A stretch of DNA of 64,000 nucleotides from Pelagibius sp964472095 (lineage in GTDB: Bacteria; Pseudomonadota; Alphaproteobacteria; Kiloniellales; Kiloniellaceae). The stretch spans positions 1 through 64,000 of the forward strand of contig CAYYIV010000001.1 in assembly GCA_964472095.1 (NCBI GenBank), given 5' to 3'. Under the pieces are notes generated by a model. That model was not told the origin of the DNA. It did not search any database and worked only from the letters and a program-made list of their open reading frames with translations. The translations under genes were made by a program, and so were the position numbers. Of this stretch, positions 35,944 to 44,950 are shown in pieces. Within the stretch, counting starts at the first letter, position 1; each line of letters opens with the position of its first letter.

Positions 35944-38730
35944 ATGGCCAAACGTATGCTTATCGATTCCAGCCACCCGGAAGAGACCAGGGTGGTGGTT
36001 CAATCTGGCAATCGACTTGAGGATTTCGATTACGAAACAAGCTCCCGCAAGCAGCTTAAAGGAAACATCTATCTCGCCAAGGTGACGCGGGTAGAGCCTT
36101 CCCTGCAGGCGGCTTTCGTCGAGTACGGCGGCAACCGCCACGGGTTCCTGCCGTTCAGCGAAATCCATCCCGACTACTACCGCATCCCCATCGCCGACCG
36201 AGAAGCGCTTCTCGCCGAAGAGGCCGCGCTGAAATCAGAGCCGGCGGACGAAGTCCCCGAAGACAGCGAGATCGAGCTGCCGGTGATCGAGGTGCCGGAA
36301 GACGCCGGCGCCGCCGAACGGCACGATGCCGAGATGTCCCACGGCGGTGAGGACGACAGCGATGGCGAGCCGGCGGAAGCCTCTGCCGAAGGCGGCGAGG
36401 CGGACCTGGAGGATGCCGAGGTCGATGTCGCGGCGGCGGCCGATCCGGTGCAGGTGGAAACCGAGGAACGGGTCGACACCGTCGGCGGCGACGAGATCGA
36501 GGAAGCTGCCCGGCGCCGCGCGCAGTTGATGCGCCGCTACAAGATCCAGGAAGTGATCAAGCGCCGCCAGGTGATGCTGGTGCAGGTTACCAAGGAAGAG
36601 CGCGGCAACAAGGGCGCCGCCCTGACCACTTACCTCTCCCTGCCCGGTCGCTACTGCGTGCTGATGCCCAATACCAACAAGGGCGGCGGCATCAGCCGCA
36701 AGATCAGCAACGCCAGTGACCGCAAGCGCCTGAAGAGCATCCTCTCCGAACTGGAGATTCCGGAGGGCATCGCCGTCATCGTGCGTACCGCCGGCAGCCA
36801 GCGCACCAAGCTGGAAATCCGGCGCGACTACGAATACCTGGTGCGGCTGTGGGATGGCATTCGCCAGTCCACTCTGCAGTCGACGGCACCGGCCCTGATC
36901 TACGAGGAAGCCAACCTCATCAAGCGGGCGATCCGCGACCTCTACTCGCGCGACATGGACGAGGTGCTGGTCGACGGTGAAGAGGGCTACAAGGCGGCTA
37001 AGGACTTCATGAAGTCGCTGACGCCGAGCCACGCCAAGAAGGTACAGCATTACAAGGACACCAACGTCCCGCTGTTCCAGCGCTACCAGGTCGAGACCCA
37101 GCTCGACGCCATGCACTCCAACACGGTCCAGCTGCGCTCCGGCGGCTACCTGGTGTTCAACCAGACCGAGGCGCTGGTGGCCGTCGACGTGAACTCCGGC
37201 CGCGCCACCCGCGAGCGGCACATCGAGGAGACCGCCCTCAAGACCAACCTGGAGGCGGCCGAGGAAATCGGCCGCCAGCTGCGTCTGCGCGACCTTGCCG
37301 GCCTCATCGTCATCGACTTCATCGACATGGAGGAATCGCGGCGCAACCGCGAGGTGGAGCGGCGCCTGAAGGACGCGCTGCGCAATGATCGGGCGCGCAT
37401 CCAGTTGGGGCGCATCTCGCCCTTCGGGTTGCTCGAGATGTCGCGTCAGCGCATGCGGCCGAGCCTCTTCGAAAGCTCGACCGAGCTCTGCCCGCACTGC
37501 GGCGGCGATGGGCGGGTACGCACCACCGAATCACTTGCCCTGCAGGTGCTGCGACGGCTCGAGGAAGAAGGCATCCGCGACGCCGGCGGCGAGATGACGG
37601 TGACCGTCCCGACCCAGGTCGCGCTCTACCTGCTGAACCGCAAGCGCGACCATCTGGTCGCCGTGGAGCAGCGGTACGACTTCCACGTCTCCGTCGAAAC
37701 CGACGACCACCTGGCAACCGACGCCTTCACCATCGAGCGCGATGGCACGCTCGTCGAGCGGCGCGTGGCGCCCAGCGAGGCGCGGCGCGAAGAACGGCGT
37801 GACGACCGCAGCGAGGAACGGAGCGAGGACCGCAAGGAAGCCGACAGCGAGGACGGCGAGCGCAAGCGTGGCCGCCGCAGCCGGCGTTCGCGCCGCCGCC
37901 GCGACGACGACCGCGAGGGCCAGCACCAGGAGAGCCGCGGCCACGAATCCCGCGTCCAGGAAGTGCGTGCGAGCACCGAGGAGGACGAGGAGGAGTTCGA
38001 GGACGAGGCCGAGAGCGAAGCCAAGGTGGAGACCGAGGCCGCCAGCGAGGAGCAGAATGCCGAGCGTGAGCGCAAGCGCAAACGGCGCGGCAAGCGCGGC
38101 GGCCGCCGCAGGTCGCGCCGGCGCGGCGACGAAACCGCCGGTGAGACGCGCGAAGCCGCCGAAGGTTCGGACGGCGTCGACGGCGAAGACCTGAGCGAGG
38201 ACGACGCCGAAGCGGCAGGCTACGACGAAGCCGAAAGCCAGGAGGCCGAGACTGAAGGAACGGCCGACGGCGAAGAGAAGCCGAGGCAAGGCGCCAGACG
38301 GCGCAGCCGTGGCGGCCGCGGGCGCGGCCGCGCCCGCGCCGCCAAGGGTGCCGAGGGCCCGGTGGCCGACACCCTGGAGTCCGACACCCAGGAGTCCGAA
38401 GCCCAGGAGTCCGAAGCCCAGGAGTCCGAAGTCGAGGCGACCGAAACCATGGCCGAAACGGCTGGCGCCAACGGGTTCGACGCGGCGGAGGTCACCGCGA
38501 CTCCTGCTGAAGCGGAGGCCGCGGCGCCGGTTGAGCCCAGCCCTGCCCCCACGGCCAAGGCACCGCTGCCGGACATCTCCGCAACCGATCCGAAGGTGGT
38601 GATCGAGCCGGCAACGCCCAGCGCCCGGGCCTCGACGGAACAGGAGGTTACGACCCTGGAGCCGCCGCGCAGCGAGAACGACGATGACGACCAGCCCAAG
38701 CGTCGCGGCTGGTGGAACCGCTTCGTCTAG
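35944..38730 (+). CDS. rne: Ribonuclease E
   Basis: 928 residues. RNase E cuts single-stranded RNA and scaffolds the degradosome. The N-terminal S1 region (KGNIYLAKVTRVEPSLQAAFVEYG) is interrupted by an acidic insertion of about 100 residues (roughly 80-185), as in other alphaproteobacterial enzymes, then resumes at KRRQVMLVQVTKEE. The DNase I-like catalytic part has AVDVNSGRAT and IVIDFIDM; the zinc link is CPHCGG. The C-terminal about 330 residues are Arg- and Glu-rich, disordered, with RNA-binding RRSRRRR tracts and an acidic repeat. A strong terminator follows. Confidence 0.95.
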   Translation: MAKRMLIDSSHPEETRVVVQSGNRLEDFDYETSSRKQLKGNIYLAKVTRVEPSLQAAFVEYGGNRHGFLPFSEIHPDYYRIPIADREALLAEEAALKSEPADEVPEDSEIELPVIEVPEDAGAAERHDAEMSHGGEDDSDGEPAEASAEGGEADLEDAEVDVAAAADPVQVETEERVDTVGGDEIEEAARRRAQLMRRYKIQEVIKRRQVMLVQVTKEERGNKGAALTTYLSLPGRYCVLMPNTNKGGGISRKISNASDRKRLKSILSELEIPEGIAVIVRTAGSQRTKLEIRRDYEYLVRLWDGIRQSTLQSTAPALIYEEANLIKRAIRDLYSRDMDEVLVDGEEGYKAAKDFMKSLTPSHAKKVQHYKDTNVPLFQRYQVETQLDAMHSNTVQLRSGGYLVFNQTEALVAVDVNSGRATRERHIEETALKTNLEAAEEIGRQLRLRDLAGLIVIDFIDMEESRRNREVERRLKDALRNDRARIQLGRISPFGLLEMSRQRMRPSLFESSTELCPHCGGDGRVRTTESLALQVLRRLEEEGIRDAGGEMTVTVPTQVALYLLNRKRDHLVAVEQRYDFHVSVETDDHLATDAFTIERDGTLVERRVAPSEARREERRDDRSEERSEDRKEADSEDGERKRGRRSRRSRRRRDDDREGQHQESRGHESRVQEVRASTEEDEEEFEDEAESEAKVETEAASEEQNAERERKRKRRGKRGGRRRSRRRGDETAGETREAAEGSDGVDGEDLSEDDAEAAGYDEAESQEAETEGTADGEEKPRQGARRRSRGGRGRGRARAAKGAEGPVADTLESDTQESEAQESEAQESEVEATETMAETAGANGFDAAEVTATPAEAEAAAPVEPSPAPTAKAPLPDISATDPKVVIEPATPSARASTEQEVTTLEPPRSENDDDDQPKRRGWWNRFV
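38375..38431 (+). repeat. 15-bp tandem repeat inside rne
   Basis: Nearly four copies of a 15-base unit (consensus GGAGTCCGAAGCCCA) encode repeated QESEA pentapeptides in the disordered C-terminal region of RNase E. Such in-frame repeats vary easily in number without breaking the frame. Confidence 0.85.
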
Positions 38731-38772
38731 TATCCACTATCGCGAGTTCGAACCGCGAGGCCGCAACGACAG

Positions 38773-38809
38773 CCGGCCCCCTCCGCAGGGAGGGGGCCGG
38801 TTTTCATTT
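38773..38809 (+). terminator. Intrinsic terminator after rne
   Basis: A 12-bp perfect stem (CCGGCCCCCTCC / GGAGGGGGCCGG) with a GCAG loop is followed by TTTTCATTT. It lies 42 bases after the rne stop and 24 before the stop of the convergent aminotransferase gene. Confidence 0.9.
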
Positions 38810-38832
38810 CCAGTCACGGCGCCGAGTCTGCT

Positions 38833-39984
38833 TCAGGTCTTGATCCAGTCCTGCAGGCGACGCGCCGCCTCCGCCATGACCGGCTCCCGCCCGGCAAAGG
38901 AAAAACGCAGGTAGCGGCGCCCGCGGTCGGGATCGAAATCGATGCCCGGGGTCGCCGCGACTCCGGTCTCCGCCAGCATGCGCCGGCAGAAGTCCTCGCT
39001 GTCGTTGGTCAGGGCCGAGACATCGGCGTAGATGTAGAAGGCGCCGTCCGCAGGGGCGAGACGATCGAGCCCCGCCTTCGGCAGCTCGCGCAGCAGCAGC
39101 ACGCGGTTGCGCGCATAGGCCGCCACGTAGCCGTCCAGCTGCGCGCTGCAGTCGAAGGCTGCCTCGCCGGCGATCTGCGACAGGCAGGGCGCCGAGATGA
39201 AGAGGTTCTGGCCGAGGCACTCTGCCGGGCGCAGCAGATCCTCAGGCAGCACCATCCACCCGAGCCGCCAGCCGGTCATCGAGAAGTACTTCGAGAAGGA
39301 ATTGATGACTATGGCCTCGTCCGACAGCTCCAGCGCGCTGACCCCGGGCTGATCGAAGCAGATGCCATGGTAGATTTCGTCGGACACCAGGCGGATACCG
39401 GCATCGCGGCAATAGTCGACCAACGCCTGCATCGCCGCCCGGCCGACCATGGTCCCGGCCGGATTCGACGGCGAGGCGACGATCAGGCCGTCCGGCGGCG
39501 CCGGCAGCCTCTCCAGGAGCTCGGGCGTCGGCTGGAAGCGGTGCTCGGCCTCCGTCGGCAGCAGCAGCGGCTCGACGCCGAGGGCCGTAAGGATGTTGCG
39601 ATAGGCGGGATAACCGGGTGCCGCCAGGGCGACGCGGTCGCCGGCATCGAAGGCGGCGAGAAAGGCAAGCAGGAAGCCGGCCGAGGAACCGGTGGTCACC
39701 ATGATGCGGCGCGGATCGAGTTCGCAGCCGTACCACTCGCCATAGTGCCGGGCGATGCGCCGCCGCAGACCCGGCAACCCCATGGCGTCGGTGTAGCCGA
39801 TGAGGTGGTTGTCAAGCGCCCCGCGCGCCGCCGCCAGCACGCCATCGGGCGCCGGCGTGCCGGGCTGGCCGACTTCCAGGTGCAGCACGTCGCCGCCGGC
39901 CGCCTCGCGCTCGTTGGCCGCCCGCATGACATCCATCACGATGAAGGGCGGAACCCGTCCGCGGCCGGCGACCTTCAGGCCCAT
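38833..39984 (-). CDS. PLP-dependent aminotransferase, class I/II
   Basis: 383 residues, fold type I. The PLP lysine is in INSFSKYFSMTGWRLGW; other family marks are LEVGQPGTPAP, TTGSSAGF, SPSNPAGT and SDEIYHG, and the C-terminal arginine in RYLRFSFA that grips the substrate carboxylate. It belongs to the aspartate/alanine aminotransferase branch; the substrate cannot be fixed. It lies 31 bases downstream of the Ggt-like gene on the same strand, so the two may share a transcript. Confidence 0.92.
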   Translation of the reverse strand: MGLKVAGRGRVPPFIVMDVMRAANEREAAGGDVLHLEVGQPGTPAPDGVLAAARGALDNHLIGYTDAMGLPGLRRRIARHYGEWYGCELDPRRIMVTTGSSAGFLLAFLAAFDAGDRVALAAPGYPAYRNILTALGVEPLLLPTEAEHRFQPTPELLERLPAPPDGLIVASPSNPAGTMVGRAAMQALVDYCRDAGIRLVSDEIYHGICFDQPGVSALELSDEAIVINSFSKYFSMTGWRLGWMVLPEDLLRPAECLGQNLFISAPCLSQIAGEAAFDCSAQLDGYVAAYARNRVLLLRELPKAGLDRLAPADGAFYIYADVSALTNDSEDFCRRMLAETGVAATPGIDFDPDRGRRYLRFSFAGREPVMAEAARRLQDWIKT

Positions 39985-40015
39985 GGCTGCGCCACCCCTC
40001 GACAGTCCGCCGCCG

Positions 40016-41677
40016 CTACTGCACGATCACGCCGAGCCCGAAACCGCGCTTGTCGGTCGCGACCTGGCAGCTGACGGATTCGTTGCGCAGCCCGTTGGGG
40101 CAGTAGATCGCATTGGCCCGCCCGACACCGCTTTCCGGACGCAGGTCGTGGCCGCGCTGGCGCAGGGCGTCGATGACGGCCGAGTCCAGGGTCGGCTCGT
40201 GGTAGGTAGTGTCGGGGACACCGACGTTGACCAGCCGCGGGGCCGCCACCGCGGCCTCCAGGATCTGGCCCTGGCCCTGGCTCTCCAGCATGACGCGGGC
40301 GAGCGCCGCCGGCGCCGCCAGGCCGCCGCTCGCCGTACCGGCGAAGTAGACCGTTCCGTTGAAGCTGTTGGCGATGATTGCCGCCGAGAGGTTGTCAGCA
40401 CCGGGTTCCGCCGCCTTGGGCAGCAGGACGCCGGTACCGGGCACCATGCGGCCGTCGCCGAAGAGCCCATTCATGGAGAAGCTGCAGGCCACCGCCGAAC
40501 TCCACCGATCGGCCACCACGAAACCTGCCGTGAAGGGATTGGAAATCGCCGGCACCGACGTCGTGGCACTCTGCGGGGCCGGCGCGTGCTGGCGGGCACT
40601 GTAGCCGGCCATCAGCCTCTCGAGCTGCGGCTCGCCGACCAGTTCGGCGGGGTTCTGGCCGTCGCGCAGCCAGCTGCCACGCACGGCGAAGGCCCGCTGG
40701 CCGGCCTCGGCCAGCAGATGGGCGCGGTCAGTCGGCGACGCAACGGCATAGTTCTCCACCTCCGTCAGGGCACCCCACAGCTGGGCTGCCAGAACGCCGC
40801 CGCCGGGCGGGAAATAAGCCATGCTGTCGCGGTAGGGTATCGCCAGCGGCGCCACCACCCGTGGCAGCGTGTCGCGCAGCGCCTGGTTGGTGAGCGGCAG
40901 GCCGATGCTGTTGGCCTGCTCGACGAAACGGCTGGCGAAGGCGCCGGTGTAGAGATAGCCGGCACCCTGGCGGCGCAGGCCGGAAATGATGCCCGAAAGC
41001 TCCAATTGCACGATCTCGTCGCCTTCGCGCGCGAGGGCACCGGAGCGGCCGGAGAAGGTGTCCCTCAACGCCGTATTTGCCGCGACGAAGTCGGCGGCGG
41101 AGGCGAGGTCGGTGGCAAAGGCGCGGCTCGCACCGTGGCCGAGGCGGGCCAGGCGCTCGGCGTCGATCAGCAGCGATTCCCAGCGCTGGGAGCCGTGACG
41201 AGCGTGCATGACCGCCATGGCGCGCGATGCGGCCAGCTGCGGCAGTTCCGGTGCGGCGGGGTCGGGCAGGAACTCGAAGACCTCCACGAAGGGCTGGCCA
41301 TTCTGGGCGCCGAGGCCGCTGTTGTGGGCGATGCAGACACCGCTTCCGGCGATGCCGACGCGCGACGGCAGGGTCACGGTCATGGCGAAATACATCGCCA
41401 CCGCGGCATCGGCCGCCGAGCCGCCATTGCCGATGACGTCGCGCCCGATGGTGACGGCGCGCGGCTCGTCACCGGCCACCAGGCCGGCAAAACCCTCGAC
41501 CGGCGCGATGATTCCTGGCTCCCGCGGGGCCTCGCAGGCAGCCAAAACCGCCATGCCGAGGCCCAGAAGACCTGCTATTCTCAGAGGTGCCGGGGATGCC
41601 TTGCGTTGAAAAGCCCGTAAGAGGTGGCTAGGTATGGTGATGAAAGGCGAAAAAAGACCCTTGCGCAAACCGCCCAT
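40016..41677 (-). CDS. Gamma-glutamyltransferase-like lipoprotein
   Basis: 553 residues. A lipobox VLAAC with the cysteine at residue 48 follows a hydrophobic stretch, so this is probably an exported lipoprotein. The Ggt fold shows RDVIGNGGSAADAAVA, FPPGGGVLA, MVPGTGVLL and TASGG. At the autocleavage site the usual TTH(F/Y) reads TAGF: a threonine remains, but the next threonine and the histidine are lost, so maturation or activity may differ. The start is unclear; the ATG at 41677 overlaps the divergent M48 gene by 44 bases, and no better ATG lies before the lipobox. Confidence 0.8.
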   Translation of the reverse strand: MGGLRKGLFSPFITIPSHLLRAFQRKASPAPLRIAGLLGLGMAVLAACEAPREPGIIAPVEGFAGLVAGDEPRAVTIGRDVIGNGGSAADAAVAMYFAMTVTLPSRVGIAGSGVCIAHNSGLGAQNGQPFVEVFEFLPDPAAPELPQLAASRAMAVMHARHGSQRWESLLIDAERLARLGHGASRAFATDLASAADFVAANTALRDTFSGRSGALAREGDEIVQLELSGIISGLRRQGAGYLYTGAFASRFVEQANSIGLPLTNQALRDTLPRVVAPLAIPYRDSMAYFPPGGGVLAAQLWGALTEVENYAVASPTDRAHLLAEAGQRAFAVRGSWLRDGQNPAELVGEPQLERLMAGYSARQHAPAPQSATTSVPAISNPFTAGFVVADRWSSAVACSFSMNGLFGDGRMVPGTGVLLPKAAEPGADNLSAAIIANSFNGTVYFAGTASGGLAAPAALARVMLESQGQGQILEAAVAAPRLVNVGVPDTTYHEPTLDSAVIDALRQRGHDLRPESGVGRANAIYCPNGLRNESVSCQVATDKRGFGLGVIVQ

Positions 41678-43016
41678 TCCTTTGTTCTGCGTTCTTTTGC
41701 TCCTGCTCAGCTCCCTGCTGCCGCAGCGGGCGGCGGCCGAGCCGCTTCAGCTGATTCGCGATGAGGAGATCGAAAATACCATCCGCATCTACGCCACGCC
41801 ACTGTTCCAGGCTGCGGGCCTCAGCCCCCAGGGCATCAGGCTCTACCTCGTAAAGGACCGGGCACTCAACGCTTTTGTTGCCGGCGGCTTGAATATGTTC
41901 ATCAACACGGGCCTCCTGATCGAGACCAAGGAGCCCGGCGAGGTGATCGGCGTGCTCGCCCATGAAACCGGCCACATCTCCGGCGGCCATCTGGCTCGCA
42001 GCGGCGCCGCCCTGGAGCAGACCCACGCCGCCCTCATCGCCACCTACCTGCTGAGCCTCGGCGCAGCCCTGGCGACCGGCGAATCCGGCGTCGGCGCGGC
42101 GGTACTCAGCGGTGGCCAGGACATCGCCTTGCGCAACCTGCTGCAATACACCCGCACCCAGGAAAGCTCGGCCGACCAAGCCGCCGTCAACCTGCTGCAG
42201 GCGACCGAGCAGTCCCCGGCCGGCCTGCTGCGCTTCATGGAATCGATGAGCGGCCAGGAGGTGCTGCTGAGCAACAACCAGGATCCCTACCTGCGTACCC
42301 ACCCGCTGACCCAGGACCGCATCGACTTCCTGCAGCAGGCAATGCGCGAATCGCCCTATGCTGACAAACCCACCGATCCGATGCTGGTCGAGTTGCACAA
42401 TCGCATGCGGGCAAAGCTGATCGGCTTCCTCAACCCGCTGAACCAGGTGCTGCGGGTCTATCCGGAGAACGATGCCAGCCTGCCCGCGCGCTATGCCCGC
42501 GCCATCGCCTACTACCGCGTCCCCGACATCGAGAGGGGATTGGCCGAAATCGACGCCCTGCTGCAGGAAAAGCCGGCCGACCCCTACTTCCGCGAACTGA
42601 AGGGCCAGATGCTGCTGGAACATGGCCGCATCGTGGAAGCCGTGCCGGAGTACGAGGCCGCCGTCCAGGCGCTGCCCAAGGCGGCGCAGATCCGCCAGGC
42701 GCTGGCCAAGGCGCAGATCGCCTTGGATACCCGCGAAATGGACCGGGCGGCGCTGGAGAACCTGACCGTGACCCTGGCCGAGGAACCCGGCAACTCGTCG
42801 GCCTGGCGGCTTTCCGCCGTCGCCCACGGCCGCTTAGGCGACCAGGCGATGACCGCGCTGTCGCTGGCCGAGAGCGCCCTGGCGCGCGGCCGGTTCCAGG
42901 AGGCGCGGGACCGCGCCGAACACGCCGGCGGCCTGCTGCCGGAGAACACGGCCCCCTGGTTGCGCGCCCAGGACCTGAAAAACGAAGCGGAACGGCGGCT
43001 GAAGCGGAACAACTGA
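41634..43016 (+). CDS. Periplasmic M48 metalloprotease, BepA-like
   Basis: 460 residues. A signal peptide spans about residues 13-35. The zinc motif HETGH is at 110-114, with the third ligand glutamate expected in RTQESSADQAAV. The C-terminal half carries tetratricopeptide-like helices (ALAEEPGNSSAWRLSAVAHG and neighbours). This is the architecture of BepA/YfgC, a protease-chaperone for outer-membrane protein assembly. ATG 41634, GTG 41637 and ATG 41640 all fit; the first is used. Confidence 0.92.
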   Translation: MVMKGEKRPLRKPPIPLFCVLLLLLSSLLPQRAAAEPLQLIRDEEIENTIRIYATPLFQAAGLSPQGIRLYLVKDRALNAFVAGGLNMFINTGLLIETKEPGEVIGVLAHETGHISGGHLARSGAALEQTHAALIATYLLSLGAALATGESGVGAAVLSGGQDIALRNLLQYTRTQESSADQAAVNLLQATEQSPAGLLRFMESMSGQEVLLSNNQDPYLRTHPLTQDRIDFLQQAMRESPYADKPTDPMLVELHNRMRAKLIGFLNPLNQVLRVYPENDASLPARYARAIAYYRVPDIERGLAEIDALLQEKPADPYFRELKGQMLLEHGRIVEAVPEYEAAVQALPKAAQIRQALAKAQIALDTREMDRAALENLTVTLAEEPGNSSAWRLSAVAHGRLGDQAMTALSLAESALARGRFQEARDRAEHAGGLLPENTAPWLRAQDLKNEAERRLKRNN

Positions 43017-43148
43017 GTTCGACCGCTGACCATCCTGTGATTTGCCCTGCCCGGCCGCGATCCGCTATCACTGGCACTCGGCCACGGAAACGCCTCAGGA
43101 GCCCCGGCAGTACCCGGCCGCCCACCGCACCTTACGGAACAGGTCAAT

Positions 43149-43922
43149 ATGCTGAAATGGAACGATTTTTCGCGTAGCGTCGCGGCCCTGACCTTGGTCG
43201 CCGGGCTGGCCGCGGCGCCACAGACGGTGCTTGGCGAGGACGTGGGCCCGGCCTTCGACGCCAAGCAGAACGAGGCGATCGAGGCCCTAGTGCGCCAATA
43301 CCTGCTGGACCATCCGGAAGTGGTGGTCGAGGCGCTGCAGCTCTATGAGCAGCGCCAGCAGGCCGCCGAGGCCGAACGCCAGAAGACGGTGATCCTGGCC
43401 CTGGCGGACCAGTTGAACGCCAACCCTGAGGACCCGGTGATCGGCAATCCCGCGGGCGACGTCACCCTGGTGGAGTTCTTCGACTACCGCTGCCCCTACT
43501 GCAAGCGCATGACCGAAACCCTCGCGGAGATGATCAACGAGGATCCCGACCTGCGCGTGGTGATGAAGGAATTCCCGATCCTCAGCCGCGAATCGGTACA
43601 GGCGGCGCGCGCCGCCCTGGCCGCTCAGAGCCAGGGCAAGTACGAGGCCTTCCATTTTGCCTTGATGGAGAATGGCGGCGGCTTCAGCGAGGACGAGATC
43701 CTCGCAGTCGCCGATTTGGTCGGCCTCGACACCAAACGGCTGCAGGACGAGATGCAAGACCCGGCGCTCGAGGAGGTGCTGCGCAACAATCACGCGCTGG
43801 CCGAGAAAATCGGCATCACCGGCACGCCGGCCTTCGTGATCGGCGATAGGATGATCCCCGGTGCAATCAGCCTGGATGAACTGCGCGCGAGGATCGCCGA
43901 GGCCCGCGCCAAGGCGAGCTGA
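43149..43922 (+). CDS. DsbA family thiol-disulfide oxidoreductase (Com1-like)
   Basis: 257 residues with a signal peptide to about residue 29. A helical N-terminal scaffold segment (RQYLLDHPEVVVEALQLYEQR) precedes the thioredoxin fold with CPYC at 115-118; the cis-proline loop is in GITGTPAFVIGD. It is likely a periplasmic disulfide oxidase or isomerase of the Com1/BdbD-like group. It follows the BepA-like protease by 132 bases on the same strand; both may serve envelope protein quality control. Confidence 0.92.
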   Translation: MLKWNDFSRSVAALTLVAGLAAAPQTVLGEDVGPAFDAKQNEAIEALVRQYLLDHPEVVVEALQLYEQRQQAAEAERQKTVILALADQLNANPEDPVIGNPAGDVTLVEFFDYRCPYCKRMTETLAEMINEDPDLRVVMKEFPILSRESVQAARAALAAQSQGKYEAFHFALMENGGGFSEDEILAVADLVGLDTKRLQDEMQDPALEEVLRNNHALAEKIGITGTPAFVIGDRMIPGAISLDELRARIAEARAKAS

Positions 43923-44040
43923 CGGCGGACACGTGGCGCCCGCCGGCCGCAAGGACGCAGATCGCGCGGGAACAGGCGCGTTGCGCCATCCGGCCCGGCT
44001 ATGCTAACGCTTGTCGGTCTGGATCAACGGGAACGCGCAA

Positions 44041-44499
44041 GTGGCCAAGGCGCCGAAAGTTCTTATCCTCAACGGCCCCAATCTGAACATGCTCGGTAGC
44101 CGCCAGCCCGATGTCTACGGGCGGGAAACCCTCGCCGACATCGAGAAAAGCTGCCGCCGGCACGGAAAAGATCGGGGCCTGAACGTGGACTGCCGCCAGT
44201 CGAACAGCGAAGGGGAGCTGGTCGGCTGGATTCAGGACGCGCGCAACGCCCATGACGGCATCGTCATCAATCCAGGCGCCTATTCGCACACCTCGATCGC
44301 CATCATGGACGCCATCCTGGCGGTCGGATTACCATTGATCGAGGTACACCTGTCCAATATTCATCGGCGTGAATCCTTTCGGCATCACTCCTACGTGTCG
44401 AAGGCTGCTGACGCCGTGATCTGCGGTTTGGGCCCGCAGGGCTATCTTATGGCCCTGGACGCGATGGCCCGACGCCTGATCGCTGAGCAAGAGACGTGA
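44041..44499 (+). CDS. aroQ: 3-dehydroquinate dehydratase, type II
   Basis: 152 residues from GTG 44041; a TTG at 44011 would add ten residues unlike the family. The third step of the shikimate pathway. LILNGPNLNMLGSRQPDVYG holds the catalytic tyrosine loop, INPGAYSHTSIAI the substrate site, and EVHLSNIHRRESFRHHS the catalytic histidine region. The stop overlaps the accB start as TGATG. The order aroQ-accB-accC is conserved in many proteobacteria. Confidence 0.96.
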   Translation: MAKAPKVLILNGPNLNMLGSRQPDVYGRETLADIEKSCRRHGKDRGLNVDCRQSNSEGELVGWIQDARNAHDGIVINPGAYSHTSIAIMDAILAVGLPLIEVHLSNIHRRESFRHHSYVSKAADAVICGLGPQGYLMALDAMARRLIAEQET

Positions 44500-44936
44500 T
44501 GGCCAAGTTCGAAGTGAATGAAGAGCTGGTTCGCAAGCTGGCGGATCTGCTGCAGGAGACCGGACTCACCGAGATCGAGTACGAGGTCAACAACCACCGC
44601 ATCCGGGTCGCCAAGGCTGCCGCCATGACCACGGTGGCGGCGGCGGCTCCGGCGCCCTGCATGCCGCTGAAGCCGGCGGCCGGCGGCCCCGAGGCGGTCC
44701 CGGCCGGCGCAATCACCGCGCCCATGGTGGGCACTGTCTACGTCGCCGGCGAACCCGGCACGCCGCCCTTCGTGAAGGTCGGCGACCAGGTCAGCGAGGG
44801 CCAGGTGCTGTTGATCATCGAGGCCATGAAGGTGATGAACCCGCTGTCCTCGCCGCGCGCGGGCACGGTAAAGCAGATCATGATCACCGACGGCCAACCG
44901 GTGGAGTACGGTGAGCCGCTGATGGTGATCGAGTAG
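44499..44936 (+). CDS. accB: Biotin carboxyl carrier protein of acetyl-CoA carboxylase
   Basis: 145 residues from ATG 44499, overlapping the aroQ stop by one base. An N-terminal helical part (about 1-40) and an Ala/Pro-rich linker lead to the biotinyl domain; K111 in EAMKVMN is the biotinylated lysine, and the thumb segment (EPGTPPFVKVGD) typical of BCCP is present. It carries carboxybiotin between AccC and AccAD in fatty-acid synthesis. accC follows after 14 bases. Confidence 0.97.
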   Translation: MAKFEVNEELVRKLADLLQETGLTEIEYEVNNHRIRVAKAAAMTTVAAAAPAPCMPLKPAAGGPEAVPAGAITAPMVGTVYVAGEPGTPPFVKVGDQVSEGQVLLIIEAMKVMNPLSSPRAGTVKQIMITDGQPVEYGEPLMVIE

Positions 44937-44950
44937 GTCGCCGCCGAGCG

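Noticed and set aside
35811..36020. Short open frame running into rne
   Set aside because: It overlaps the rne start out of frame, lacks a ribosome site, and covers the leader hairpin.
38741..38757. tRNA-like T-arm (GAGTTCGAACCGC) after rne
   Set aside because: The preceding bases are rne codons and stop; no acceptor, D or anticodon arms can be built, so it is not a tRNA.
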